Below, in pieces: positions 53,521 to 63,038 of a DNA stretch of 64,000 bases. The stretch lies in assembly GCF_010501055.1 (NCBI RefSeq), contig NZ_QVMO01000021.1, positions 1 to 64,000 on the forward strand, written 5' to 3'. The stretch is from Dysgonomonas sp. 521 (GTDB lineage Bacteria; Bacteroidota; Bacteroidia; Bacteroidales; Dysgonomonadaceae). The position numbers were made by a program, and so were the translations under genes. Position 1 is the first letter of the stretch. Each line of letters opens with the position of its first letter. A model generated the notes under the pieces. It was given only the letters and a program-made list of their open reading frames with translations, did no database searches and was not told the DNA's origin.

Positions 53521-55875
53521 ATGAAAACACGGATTATCCTATGCCTTGTTCTATGCCTCAGCATACAACTGGCAGCACAACAAAAACGTATCTTAGGCGA
53601 ACCCATAGATATGAGCCTCGATTTCAAAGATTTCCACAATACATTTTTTTTTGCCGACAAGCTGGCATCGTTTAATGCAGCAGATGGGAAAGGTAAAATC
53701 GCATGGAAACGCACATCGTTATATACCCGTCAGGCATTTAATGTAACTACGATATTGCCGCAGGATTTAAAGATGCTCGATTTTCCGGGCGAAGCCTATG
53801 TACAAGACCCCGAACTGGATTTTTCAGTAGACTTCATCACCCCGCGCACACTAAGGATACGGATGCTGACAACACCTGTGCAGCCTAAATCGTTCGATTC
53901 GCCAATGCTGGCAAAAGAGCCGGGAAAGGATAGCTCATGGAAGTACTCTAAATCGGGTAATGCACATGTTTATAAAAGTAACTACGGAAGCATAGAGATT
54001 GAAGAAAACCCATTCCGTATCACCCTGCGGGACGAAAAAGGAAAACAACTGACCGATACATGGCGCTGGTGCGACAACGACTCATCACAGGTAAAGGTTA
54101 TACCTTTCAACTTTATCAAACGGGGAGTGGATAACAGCCGTGCCGTGAATCCGGTATTTTCATTATCTCCGGGCGAAAAGATATTCGGCTGTGGCGAGTC
54201 TGTGAGTAAACTCGATAAACGGGGGCAAAAAGTAAACCTGTTCGTTACCGACCCTCAAGGCCCCGAAAGCGACCAGATGTACAAGCCTGTACCGTTCTTT
54301 ATGAGCAACCGTGGCTATGGTATGTTTATGCACACATCGGCTCCGGTTACCTGTGATTTTGGCAATACCTATGTAGGCGCTAATAAGCTTTTTATGGGGG
54401 ATGAAGCCCTCGATTTGTTTGTGTTTATAGGTGAACCGAAAGATATACTGGATGAATATACCGAAATTGTAGGCAAACCTTCCATGCCTCCGTTATGGTC
54501 GTTTGGCACATGGATGAGCCGTATCACCTATTTCGAGCAAAGCGAAGGCTATGATGTGGCTTCAAAGCTACGTTCATACAAGATTCCGTCCGATGTTATC
54601 CACTTCGATACAGGATGGTTCGAAACAGACTGGCAATGCGATTATAAGTTTGCTCCATCCCGCTTCTCCAATCCTCAGAAAATGATAGACGACCTGAAAA
54701 AAGACGGATTCCACATTTCATTGTGGCAATTGACCTATTTCACTCCAAAAAACAAATATTTCAATGAAATAATAGAAAAGAACCTGCATGTAAAGAATTC
54801 GAAAGGAGAAATGCCTTACGAAGATGCAGTGCTGGACTTCTCCAATCCCGAAACCGTAAGATGGTATCAGGACAAACTGGCAGGATTGCTGAAAATGGGC
54901 GTAGGTGCCATAAAAGTCGATTTCGGCGAAGCTGCGCCAATGGAAGGCTTTTATGCATCTGGTCGTGGCGGCTGGTATGAGCATAACCTCTACCCGCTAC
55001 GCTACAATAAAGCCGTTGCGGACATTACAAAGGAAGTAAACAACGAGAACATTATCTGGGCGCGTAGTGCCTGGGCGGGAAGCCAACGTTATCCGCTACA
55101 CTGGGGTGGAGACGCAGCCAATACAGACATCGGCATGGATGCTACATTACGTGGAGGGCTTTCGTTCGGATTGAGCGGATTCTCTTTCTGGAGCCACGAT
55201 ATAGGAGGTTTCGTAGTAGCAGCTCCCGAAGACTTATACCGGCGTTGGCTACCTTTCGGATTCCTTACTTCGCACAGCCGCGCGCATGGTGCCCCTCCGA
55301 AAGAACCGTGGCTATACAATGACGACTTTGTAAAAGCATTCCGCCTTTCTGCCGAAATGAAATACAAACTGATGCCTTATATATATGCTCAGGCAAAACA
55401 ATGCACAGAGAAAGGTTTACCGATGGTTCGCGCACTTTTCGTAGAATATCCTGACGATCCGGGAGCATGGCTGGTGGAAGACCAATACCTTTTTGGTTCT
55501 GATATCTTAGTGGCTCCTATGATGGAAACCGGAAACAGCCGCAGTGTGTATCTTCCTAAAGGAAGCTGGGTAGATTACCAGAACGGGAAAGTATATCAAC
55601 AAGGATGGAATACAATAGCAACCGGTGAAATACCCGCCGTCATACTCGTACGCGAAGGCGCTGTTATTCCACATGCCGGACTGGCACAGTCTACAGACAA
55701 GATCGATTGGTCGGATATTGAGTTGAAAGTTTACGGAAACAAAGAAAAAACAACCGGATTAATTTGTCTACCTTCGGATAACAAATTAACGGATATTGTT
55801 CTTACCAAATCGGGAAATGATTACCAGGTAGAAAAAGGACAAATTGAAGGTGTAAACTATAAGATTAACAAATAA
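53521..55875 (+). CDS. GH31 alpha-xylosidase (YicI-like)
   Basis: The 784-aa product has a short signal peptide (QLAAQ at about 20), an N-terminal beta-sandwich (about 60-300), a GH31 barrel and C-terminal beta-sheets. Nucleophile Asp467 lies in AIKVDFGEAAP, the KxDFGE form typical of YicI-type alpha-xylosidases, and acid/base Asp531 lies in LHWGGDAANT. It lacks the PA14 insert of the other GH31 at 44087, so the locus holds two alpha-xylosidase types, possibly with different oligosaccharide size preference (inference). It is coupled to its neighbours: 14 bp after GH3, 3 bp before GH95. Confidence 0.92.
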   Translation: MKTRIILCLVLCLSIQLAAQQKRILGEPIDMSLDFKDFHNTFFFADKLASFNAADGKGKIAWKRTSLYTRQAFNVTTILPQDLKMLDFPGEAYVQDPELDFSVDFITPRTLRIRMLTTPVQPKSFDSPMLAKEPGKDSSWKYSKSGNAHVYKSNYGSIEIEENPFRITLRDEKGKQLTDTWRWCDNDSSQVKVIPFNFIKRGVDNSRAVNPVFSLSPGEKIFGCGESVSKLDKRGQKVNLFVTDPQGPESDQMYKPVPFFMSNRGYGMFMHTSAPVTCDFGNTYVGANKLFMGDEALDLFVFIGEPKDILDEYTEIVGKPSMPPLWSFGTWMSRITYFEQSEGYDVASKLRSYKIPSDVIHFDTGWFETDWQCDYKFAPSRFSNPQKMIDDLKKDGFHISLWQLTYFTPKNKYFNEIIEKNLHVKNSKGEMPYEDAVLDFSNPETVRWYQDKLAGLLKMGVGAIKVDFGEAAPMEGFYASGRGGWYEHNLYPLRYNKAVADITKEVNNENIIWARSAWAGSQRYPLHWGGDAANTDIGMDATLRGGLSFGLSGFSFWSHDIGGFVVAAPEDLYRRWLPFGFLTSHSRAHGAPPKEPWLYNDDFVKAFRLSAEMKYKLMPYIYAQAKQCTEKGLPMVRALFVEYPDDPGAWLVEDQYLFGSDILVAPMMETGNSRSVYLPKGSWVDYQNGKVYQQGWNTIATGEIPAVILVREGAVIPHAGLAQSTDKIDWSDIELKVYGNKEKTTGLICLPSDNKLTDIVLTKSGNDYQVEKGQIEGVNYKINK

Positions 55876-55878
55876 ATT

Positions 55879-58245
55879 ATGAAGCTTAACAAATTTTTTC
55901 CTTTTGTATTTATTTTCTCAGTAATAAATCTTTTTGCACAGGAAAAACAAAACGAATGGCAATACTACTTCGATAAGCCTGCTACCATTTGGGAAGAATC
56001 TGTCCCTTTGGGAAACGGACGCATTGGTATGATGCCCTGGGGCGGCGTTGAAAGGGAAAGGATTGTTCTGAATGAAATATCCATGTGGTCGGGAAACAAG
56101 CAGGACGCCGACAATCCCGATGCATACAAACATTTAGGCGAAATAAGGAAACTTCTGTTTGAAAAAAGAAATAAAGAAGCACAGGAACTAATGTACAAAA
56201 CCTTTACCTGCAAGGGAAAAGGAAGCGGAGGCGCAGACTACGGAAAATTCCAGAATTTTGCCAACCTGTACATTGACTTCATCTATCCAGAAACAGCAGA
56301 AGCAACAGAATATAAAAGGATACTGGATATGAACGATGCCTTATCCAGAGTTTCTTTTATAAAAAATAATATTGAATATAAACGTGAATATTTTACATCC
56401 TTTACTGATGATATAGGAGTAATCAGATACACGGCTAATAAATCAAAAGCCCTCAATCTTAAAGTTTCGCTTCAACGTGACGAAAACTTTGAGACTTATG
56501 CCAGTGGAAACGTTCTCTATATTTTCGGACAACTGGAAGCCGGAGAAGGACATGCCGGAATGAAATATATGGGAATGGTAAAGGTTGCCAACAAAGGCGG
56601 CAAACTATCTGCGGCAAATAAGGAAATAAATATAGAGAATGCCGATGAAGTAACTTTATTCGTTTCTATGGTTACAGATTACAACAATGCAAATTACGAA
56701 AGGCAGGTATCCGATTTGATGAATAATGCCGGTAATAATTATGAGAAACTAAAGAAAAGTCATATCGAATCATATCAAAAACTTTTCAATCGCACAGATC
56801 TCACGTTAGACAAAAACAAAAATTCCGCTTTACCTATCGACAAACGACTGGAGGCCTTTGTAACAGACAAAACCGATTACGACCTGGCTGCACTGTATAT
56901 GCAATATGGGCGTTACCTGCTGATATCATCCACCCGTCAGGGAAACCTACCACCTAACCTGCAAGGACTGTGGGCTCCGCAGATAAATACACCTTGGAAC
57001 GGAGATTATCATATGAATATCAATCTGCAAATGAATCTGTGGGGTGCTGAGATGTTTAATCTATCGGAACTGCATCTACCCACTATTGAGTATGTAAAAT
57101 CATTGGCAAAGCCGGGTAGTAAAACAGCGAAGATATATTACAACAGCCGTGGATGGGTCACACATATCCTCGGCAATGTGTGGGGATTTACCTCACCGGG
57201 TGAACATCCGTCATGGGGTGCGACCAATACGGCAGGAGCATGGATGTGCCAGCACCTGTGGGAGCATTACGTCTATACGCAGGATATTGAATACCTGAAA
57301 TCCGTATATCCTACGATGAAGGGTGCAGCCCAGTTTTTCGAGGATATGCTGATAGAAGACCCAAATAATGGTTATCTGGTAACAGCGCCAACTACTTCTC
57401 CGGAGAACGCTTATATTACGCCTACAGGCGATGTGGTAAGCATCTGTGCAGGCTCGGCGATGGATAACCAGATTATCAGGGAACTTTTTTCGAATGTAGA
57501 ACAGGCCGCAAATCTGTTGGATACAGATACAGAGTGGGTAAAAAGCCTCTCAGAGAAAAAACAACGCCTTGCCCCTACCACAATCGGTAAATACGGGCAG
57601 GTAATGGAATGGCTCGAAGACTATGAAGAAAACGAACCCCATCACCGCCATGTGTCGCAACTATATGGCCTGCATCCCGGATATGAGATAACATATGAGA
57701 AAACGCCCAAACTGATGGAAGCTGCCAAAGTGAGCCTCAACAGGCGTGGTGACCAATCTACAGGCTGGTCTATGGCATGGAAAATCAACTTCTGGGCCCG
57801 GCTGAAAGATGGAAACAGGGCTTACAAGCTGATTGGCGACCTGTTGAAACCTGCCGAGAACAACTGGGGTACTTATCCGAACCTGTTCAGCGCACATCCA
57901 CCGATGCAGATAGACGGCAATTTCGGAGGCTCTGCCGGAATAGGCGAAATGCTTCTTCAGAGCCACGAAGGACATATCGAACTGCTTCCTTCCATTCCCG
58001 ACGGTTGGAAAAATGGTAATGTAAAAGGGATGAAAGTAAGAGGAGGCGCAGAAGTCTCTTTCAGCTGGCAAAATGGAAATATCCGGCATATAAGTATAAA
58101 GGCTGATGTTGATAATGAATTTATAATTAAACTTCCTGCCGGAAGCCCTGAAATATCAGGTACGAATAATTACCGGATAGAAAACGGGAAAGTATATATG
58201 ACATTAAAGAAGGGCGAGAAGGTAGAAATTAGGTATTTGATGTAG
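55879..58245 (+). CDS. GH95 alpha-L-fucosidase
   Basis: The 788-aa product has a signal peptide (INLFAQ at about 21), an N-terminal beta domain with [19 protein letters not shown], and the (alpha/alpha)6 barrel of GH95. Matches to the catalytic set of the family are Asn380 and Asn382 in [11 protein letters not shown], Glu509 in TTSPENAY and Asp679 in [11 protein letters not shown]95 enzymes are inverting 1,2-alpha-L-fucosidases or, less often, alpha-L-galactosidases. Its presence implies that the target xyloglucan carries terminal fucose on galactose, as in dicot primary walls. It starts 3 bp after the GH31 stop, so co-translated. Confidence 0.93.
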   Translation: MKLNKFFPFVFIFSVINLFAQEKQNEWQYYFDKPATIWEESVPLGNGRIGMMPWGGVERERIVLNEISMWSGNKQDADNPDAYKHLGEIRKLLFEKRNKEAQELMYKTFTCKGKGSGGADYGKFQNFANLYIDFIYPETAEATEYKRILDMNDALSRVSFIKNNIEYKREYFTSFTDDIGVIRYTANKSKALNLKVSLQRDENFETYASGNVLYIFGQLEAGEGHAGMKYMGMVKVANKGGKLSAANKEINIENADEVTLFVSMVTDYNNANYERQVSDLMNNAGNNYEKLKKSHIESYQKLFNRTDLTLDKNKNSALPIDKRLEAFVTDKTDYDLAALYMQYGRYLLISSTRQGNLPPNLQGLWAPQINTPWNGDYHMNINLQMNLWGAEMFNLSELHLPTIEYVKSLAKPGSKTAKIYYNSRGWVTHILGNVWGFTSPGEHPSWGATNTAGAWMCQHLWEHYVYTQDIEYLKSVYPTMKGAAQFFEDMLIEDPNNGYLVTAPTTSPENAYITPTGDVVSICAGSAMDNQIIRELFSNVEQAANLLDTDTEWVKSLSEKKQRLAPTTIGKYGQVMEWLEDYEENEPHHRHVSQLYGLHPGYEITYEKTPKLMEAAKVSLNRRGDQSTGWSMAWKINFWARLKDGNRAYKLIGDLLKPAENNWGTYPNLFSAHPPMQIDGNFGGSAGIGEMLLQSHEGHIELLPSIPDGWKNGNVKGMKVRGGAEVSFSWQNGNIRHISIKADVDNEFIIKLPAGSPEISGTNNYRIENGKVYMTLKKGEKVEIRYLM

Positions 58246-58334
58246 GGGCAGAGCCTACAGCTCAGAATATAATTTTTTGTCATAAGCTGCCACTTTTTTA
58301 AAACAACTGACAATAAACATAAAACAAAATAAAC

Positions 58335-59927
58335 ATGAGAAACAATTTAAAAGCATTACTAGCCCTTTGCCTAATAACGTTATTTTCCTTTCAGGCATTT
58401 GCCCAAACAGGATACAGAAATCCTATTATTCCGGGATTTAACCCCGACCCGAGTATTTGCAGGGTTGGAGACGATTATTATTTAGTTACTTCCTCTTTCG
58501 AGTATTTTCCGGGGTTGCCAATCTACCATAGTAAAGACCTTGTAAACTGGGAACAGATAGGACACTGCCTTACACGGGACTCACAGCTTCCATTGCAAAA
58601 GGTGAATGCTTCGGGAGGCTTGTTTGCCCCTTCGTTACGCTACCATGAAGGAGTATTCTATGTCATTTGTACCAACGTATCGGCCGGAGGTAATTTCTAC
58701 TGTACGGCAACCGACCCGGCAGGACCTTGGAGCGAACCTATCTGGGTAGCCATAGACAGTATCGACCCTGAAATTTTCTGGGACGAAGACGGTAAAACCT
58801 ATTTTGTGACTCAAGGGAATGAAGGAATCCGTGTAACTGAGATAGATATTAAAACAGGAAAAGTATTAAGTCCAGAACATCTTGTTTGGGGTGGTATCGG
58901 AGGACGTTTCCCCGAAGCACCGCATATTTACAAAAAAGATGGCTTCTATTACCTTCTGCTGGGCGAAGGTGGCACGGAATATATGCACAGCGCTACAATA
59001 GGACGTAGTACCAGCCTCTTCGGGCCATACGAATCGTGTCCTCTTAATCCTATATTGACACACGCTAATCGCAGAGGACAAGCAAACCAGATACAGGGTG
59101 TTGGACATGCCGATCTGGTACAGGCTAAAGATGGTTCGTGGTGGATGGTCTTCCTCGGATTCAGGGTAACGCACCAGTGGGCATATTACCACGTACTGGG
59201 ACGCGAAACATTCCTTGCTCCTGTAGACTGGCCGAAAGGCGGCTGGCCACAAGTGAACGGCAACGGCACTGTTTCTCTGAATATGGAAGTGCCTACTCTC
59301 CCTCTGCATCCATTCCCAAAAGCTCCTGTACGCACTGAATTCAACGAAGAAAAGCTTGGATTTGAGTGGCAATACCTACGCAATCCTATCCGGGAGAACT
59401 ACTCCCTGACGGAAAGAAAAGGATGGATGAGAATCAGTGCGTCACCTTATACGCTGGATGAGGCCGAATCGGTATCTTCTATATTGAGAAGGCAAACACA
59501 GCATGATTTCACAGCTGCAACTCTTCTGGAGTTTGACTCTTTGTCCGAAAATGAAGAAGCAGGAATAACTTTGATACAGAATAATTCACATCATTATGAT
59601 TTATTATTGAAAAAATCAGGAGGACAATATACTGTACAATTACGTGTAAAAGTGGGTTCACTTTCATACATTGCCGGAGAGAAGCAAGTAAATGGCAATA
59701 AGTTAAAGCTAAAGGTAGAAGGAAACCCGTCACAATACAGTTTTTACTGTGCCGAACCTGATAGTGACCAATATAGCGAACTGGGCAGGTTGGATACCCG
59801 CTACCTGAGCACAGAAGTAGCCGGAGGTTTCACTGGTGTTATGATAGGATTATACACATCTTCGAACGGGAAAGACAGTAAAGCGAAGGCGTATTTCGAT
59901 TGGTTCGATTATAGTGTAAAAGAGTAA
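58335..59927 (+). CDS. GH43 alpha-L-arabinofuranosidase/beta-xylosidase
   Basis: The 530-aa product has a signal peptide (FQAFAQ at about 24), a five-bladed propeller (about 26-320) and a C-terminal beta-sandwich (about 335-530). The catalytic triad is base Asp38 in PGFNPDPSI, modulator Asp144 in DSIDPEIFW and acid Glu194 in RFPEAPHIY. The fused C-terminal sandwich and overall sequence fit subfamilies such as GH43_12, which includes arabinofuranosidases in xyloglucan loci; the subfamily is inferred. The 89-bp gap after GH95 lacks a clear promoter. A terminator follows and closes the locus. Confidence 0.9.
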   Translation: MRNNLKALLALCLITLFSFQAFAQTGYRNPIIPGFNPDPSICRVGDDYYLVTSSFEYFPGLPIYHSKDLVNWEQIGHCLTRDSQLPLQKVNASGGLFAPSLRYHEGVFYVICTNVSAGGNFYCTATDPAGPWSEPIWVAIDSIDPEIFWDEDGKTYFVTQGNEGIRVTEIDIKTGKVLSPEHLVWGGIGGRFPEAPHIYKKDGFYYLLLGEGGTEYMHSATIGRSTSLFGPYESCPLNPILTHANRRGQANQIQGVGHADLVQAKDGSWWMVFLGFRVTHQWAYYHVLGRETFLAPVDWPKGGWPQVNGNGTVSLNMEVPTLPLHPFPKAPVRTEFNEEKLGFEWQYLRNPIRENYSLTERKGWMRISASPYTLDEAESVSSILRRQTQHDFTAATLLEFDSLSENEEAGITLIQNNSHHYDLLLKKSGGQYTVQLRVKVGSLSYIAGEKQVNGNKLKLKVEGNPSQYSFYCAEPDSDQYSELGRLDTRYLSTEVAGGFTGVMIGLYTSSNGKDSKAKAYFDWFDYSVKE

Positions 59928-59956
59928 GTGTGACAACATATCGATATATTTGGTTA

Positions 59957-59985
59957 AAAGCCTTCATCTTAGAATGGAGGCTTTT
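59957..59985 (+). terminator. Terminator after GH43
   Basis: A 12-bp stem AAAAGCCTTCAT / ATGGAGGCTTTT (one G-T pair) with a 6-nt loop, followed by a short T-containing run. It marks the right end of the xyloglucan locus. Confidence 0.75.
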
Positions 59986-60050
59986 GTCATATTAATATAC
60001 AGTATCATAATCTGCCCCTACTGACATTATCAACTAATGTACCATCAATC

Positions 60051-60349
60051 ATGCGAATCAAGGGTTGCTTTGGCTTGCAGTATACTATTATAAATCAATC
60101 TTCTGTTTTGCAGTCAGGGTTCTAAGTCCACGAAGTGGGCTAATATGGATAACCACGGGTAAAGCCCGTGGCAAAAGCAGGTAGAAATAGACCGTCTCCG
60201 TAGGAGGCGAATGACATTTGTTTTTGCTATTTGCCTCCTACGGAGACATATTCTTCTGTCAGTTCCTGCCACGGGTTTTACCCGTGGTTATCCACCTTCA
60301 GTCCCTTCGGGACAATAAGTTACTGTGCTTTTTAACCCTTGATTCGCAT
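60051..60349 (+). repeat. Multi-hairpin repeat bounded by ATGCGAATCAAGGGTT inverted ends
   Basis: The body (about 60111-60313) is the same hairpin series as the 307-bp array units. Here it lies within a perfect 16-bp inverted repeat at 60051-60066 and 60334-60349. The first 12 bases of these ends recur, with A/G and C/G changes, on the unrelated repeat at 4487-4729. Confidence 0.7.
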
Positions 60350-60740
60350 TAATCATTATCGCTTACTTAGTATATGTGCCGTTCTAAAAAACTGCATCTT
60401 TTAAATAAATATTTATCTCATAATATAGGTCTTTGACATGATCAGAACAACAAAAAAGTAACAACTGAAAAGGTATAAAAAGTTGTCACTTTTGTCACTT
60501 TTTCTTCATAAACTACTGAAAAATAACAGGATGCAGAAATAGCGAGTGTCACTTTTCAGATATAGAAAAAGCCTGTCGGATTTCGTTCCGGCAGGCTTAA
60601 AGTGGGGTTTTGATAATTGAAACTGCATTGTGTCCCGAAGGGACTGAAGATGGATAACCACGACCTTTACCCGTGGTTATCCATATTAGCCCACCTCGCG
60701 GACTTAGAGTTTCGAGCCTTGATCCGCGTTGTTTATATAA
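60350..60740. repeat. Decayed hairpin repeats, no gene
   Basis: Fragments of the unit boundary (TTGTCACTTTTGTCACTTTTT at 60482-60502, described here as the GTCAC motif) lie beside a hairpin AAGCCTGTCGGA / TCCGGCAGGCTT at 60569-60598. At 60629-60710 there is an inverted unit lacking the central CTCCGTAGGAGGC stem: GATAACCACG is joined directly to ACCTTTACCCGTGG. The right edge CCTTGATCCGCGTT resembles the ATGCGAATCAAGG end. The 81-aa ORF at 60673 overlaps these repeats and is not credible. Confidence 0.55.
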
Positions 60741-60907
60741 TGCAGCGTTGCTTTTGTCACTTTTTATCTATAAACGATTAATATACAATAGCTATAAAAT
60801 ACAACAATGTCACTTTTTTGTTCTTATTCTGGACGTTCCAATACCATCTATTTACGAACGAAAAAGAAAAATGAAGACCCGAATGAGCAACAAACTTAAA
60901 ATATTTA

Positions 60908-60915
60908 TAACTTTG
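60908..60915 (+). promoter_or_regulatory. -7 box TAACTTTG for serS
   Basis: Exact TAnnTTTG match 25 bp upstream of the serS start. Confidence 0.5.
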
Positions 60916-60940
60916 TAACTAAAATAAAAAAACGGATATA

Positions 60941-62212
60941 ATGTTAACACTGAAAGCAATTAGTGAAAATCCTGAATTAGTCATAAAGAAATTAGCTAAA
61001 AAGCATTTCGACGGGAAGGAAATAATCGGGAAGGTGCTGGATATAGACCAGACCAGAAAAAAGACTCAAACCACCCTTGATGCCAGCCTTGCAGAATCGA
61101 ATACGCTATCAAAACATATAGGCCAGTTGATGCAGCAAGGAAATAAGGCCGAAGCCGAAGCGGCGAAAAATAAGGTGGCTGAGATGAAAGGGCAGAACAA
61201 AATCCTTGAAGAAGCCCTGAAACAATCGGAAATGGAGTTGCACGAACTGCTTGTACAGATACCGAACTTGCCGGCTGACGAGGTTCCCGAAGGAAGAGCA
61301 GCAGAGGATAATGTAGTTGAAAAAACAGGGGGGACAGTGCCGGATTTAGGAGAAGACGCGCTTCCGCACTGGGAACTTGCTAAAAAATATGACCTGATAG
61401 ACTTTGAACTGGGAGTAAAAATATCCGGCGCCGGATTCCCGGTCTACAAAGGTAAGGGAGCCCGTTTGCAACGCGCCTTGATAAACTTCTTTCTGGACAA
61501 GGCCAGAGAGGCTGGCTATCTGGAGATACAACCACCCTATGTGGTCAATGCTACCTCAGGATATGGCACAGGGAATTTACCCGATAAAGAAGGACAAATG
61601 TATCATGCCACAGTAGACGACTTGTACCTGATACCTACAGCCGAAATACCTGTAACGAATATTTACCGTGATGTTATCCTCGAAGAAAAGGAACTCCCGA
61701 TAAAAAACACCGCATATTCTGCGTGTTTCCGCCGCGAAGCAGGTTCTTACGGAAAAGATGTCCGCGGACTAAACCGCCTGCATCAATTCGATAAAGTAGA
61801 AATCGTACGTATCGACAGGCCGGAACATTCTTACGAATCTCTGAAAGAGATGGTTGCGTATGTGCAGACATTAGTAGAACAGCTGGAACTGCCTTGGCGT
61901 ATCCTTCGTCTTTGTGGCGGAGATATGAGTTTCACTTCAGCCCTGACCTTCGACTTCGAAGTCTTCTCTGCTGCCCAGAAACGTTGGCTGGAAGTAAGTT
62001 CTGTCTCTAATTTCGAAAGTTATCAGGCAAATCGTTTGAAATGCCGTTATCGCGATTCAGACAAGAAAATACAACTGACTCATACTCTGAATGGTAGCGC
62101 ATTAGCATTACCGCGCATTGTAGCTGCAATACTAGAAAACAATCAGACAGCGGAAGGCATCCGTATACCAAAAGCATTGGTGCCTTATACCGGTTTTGAA
62201 TTTATTAATTAA
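60941..62212 (+). CDS. serS: Seryl-tRNA synthetase
   Basis: The 423-aa product is of standard bacterial length. Residues about 1-110 form the tRNA-binding helical arm (coiled coil around KKTQTTLDASLAESNTLS ... MKGQNKILEEALKQSE). The class II catalytic core follows, with motif 2 FRREAGSYGKDVRGLNRLHQF and motif 3 LNGSALALPRIVAAILENNQ. The order DLYLIPTAEIPVTN and EVSSVSNFESYQANRL are SerRS-specific. It charges tRNA-Ser in the cytoplasm. It is monocistronic, with its own promoter and intergenic repeats upstream. Confidence 0.97.
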   Translation: MLTLKAISENPELVIKKLAKKHFDGKEIIGKVLDIDQTRKKTQTTLDASLAESNTLSKHIGQLMQQGNKAEAEAAKNKVAEMKGQNKILEEALKQSEMELHELLVQIPNLPADEVPEGRAAEDNVVEKTGGTVPDLGEDALPHWELAKKYDLIDFELGVKISGAGFPVYKGKGARLQRALINFFLDKAREAGYLEIQPPYVVNATSGYGTGNLPDKEGQMYHATVDDLYLIPTAEIPVTNIYRDVILEEKELPIKNTAYSACFRREAGSYGKDVRGLNRLHQFDKVEIVRIDRPEHSYESLKEMVAYVQTLVEQLELPWRILRLCGGDMSFTSALTFDFEVFSAAQKRWLEVSSVSNFESYQANRLKCRYRDSDKKIQLTHTLNGSALALPRIVAAILENNQTAEGIRIPKALVPYTGFEFIN

Positions 62213-62266
62213 AGTGAAATTCAAACTATTTGACACAAAAGATCGTTATTATAAATAGTAATATAT

Positions 62267-62274
62267 TATTTTTG
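62267..62274 (+). promoter_or_regulatory. -7 box TATTTTTG for the first SPOR lipoprotein
   Basis: Exact TAnnTTTG match 35 bp upstream of the start at 62310. Confidence 0.45.
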
Positions 62275-62309
62275 CGTTAAATGCTGAATCTAACATAATA
62301 AAAAATGAT

Positions 62310-62831
62310 ATGAATAAAAAATTAATCGGAATCGGATTAGCTCTAGCATTTGTTATAGCGTTCGGATCATGTAAGCCTAAACAAAGTGCGTACAAATCGG
62401 TATACGAAGCTGCTAAAGAAAGAGAGATGGCAGAAAATACGACTTATTCAACTCCAGTTTCAATACCGGAAACAACTCCGACTTACACCAGTTCGGCGGA
62501 ATCTGTAAGAAAGGAAAAAGTAACCCCTGTATACGAAAGCGATGCTAACGAATTAAAAGCCTATAGCGTTGTAATCGCGGCAATGGCTATGAAGCCCGGA
62601 GCAGAATCATTAAAGGAAAGATTTGGTAATGAAGGCTACAATGTCATTCTCGCTCGTAACGATCAGGGTATGTACCGTGTTATTATCGCCAGCTATGATT
62701 CTAGAGAACAGGCTGTAGCTAAGAAAAACGAGATATTAGGAAGATATCGTTCACTCGGAGATGCATCGACACTAAGAAGCAAATATGGTATCCCGTTCGA
62801 TGACTGGTGGATATTGCAAAGAGAATACTAA
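62310..62831 (+). CDS. SPOR-domain lipoprotein
   Basis: The 173-aa product has a lipobox (FGSC, Cys21), a Ser/Thr/Pro-rich linker (about 45-80) and a C-terminal SPOR domain (about 83-170: YSVVIAAMAMKPGAESLKERF, NVILARNDQGMYRVIIASYDSREQAVAKK). SPOR domains bind denuded glycan strands of peptidoglycan at division sites. Anchored in the outer membrane, it could link the outer membrane to septal peptidoglycan. The next gene is a larger paralog; both end in KYGIP-D-WWILQR or [14 protein letters not shown]. Confidence 0.87.
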   Translation: MNKKLIGIGLALAFVIAFGSCKPKQSAYKSVYEAAKEREMAENTTYSTPVSIPETTPTYTSSAESVRKEKVTPVYESDANELKAYSVVIAAMAMKPGAESLKERFGNEGYNVILARNDQGMYRVIIASYDSREQAVAKKNEILGRYRSLGDASTLRSKYGIPFDDWWILQREY

Positions 62832-62839
62832 AATACAAG

Positions 62840-62866
62840 AAAGGGGAATCTCAGGATTCTCCTTTT
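62840..62866 (+). terminator. Terminator between the two SPOR genes
   Basis: A stem AAAGGGGAATC / GATTCTCCTTT (one G-T pair) with a 4-nt loop followed by TACTTT. Confidence 0.6.
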
Positions 62867-62993
62867 ACTTTACCTGCCACATATAGGATGCAGTTCCACT
62901 ATGTTTTTCAAATATAAGCAAAAACACCACTGGCACGCAGACAAATCATCCTTATTTTTAACACTCAGGATACCATATAGTCTTCTTTTTTTA

Positions 62994-63001
62994 TATCTTT
63001 G
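62994..63001 (+). promoter_or_regulatory. -7 box TATCTTTG for the second SPOR lipoprotein
   Basis: Exact TAnnTTTG match 37 bp upstream of the start at 63039. With the preceding terminator it implies independent transcription of the paralog. Confidence 0.5.
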
Positions 63002-63038
63002 TAGAGTACTTTAAAACAAATATACTTATAAAGGACAT

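Noticed and set aside
60569..60598. Terminator hairpin in front of serS
   Set aside because: The T-run is on the minus strand and there is no leftward gene to terminate, so it is treated as part of the decayed repeat zone.
60673..60918. 81-aa ORF upstream of serS
   Set aside because: Begins within a deleted hairpin unit and overlaps the serS promoter; no protein features.
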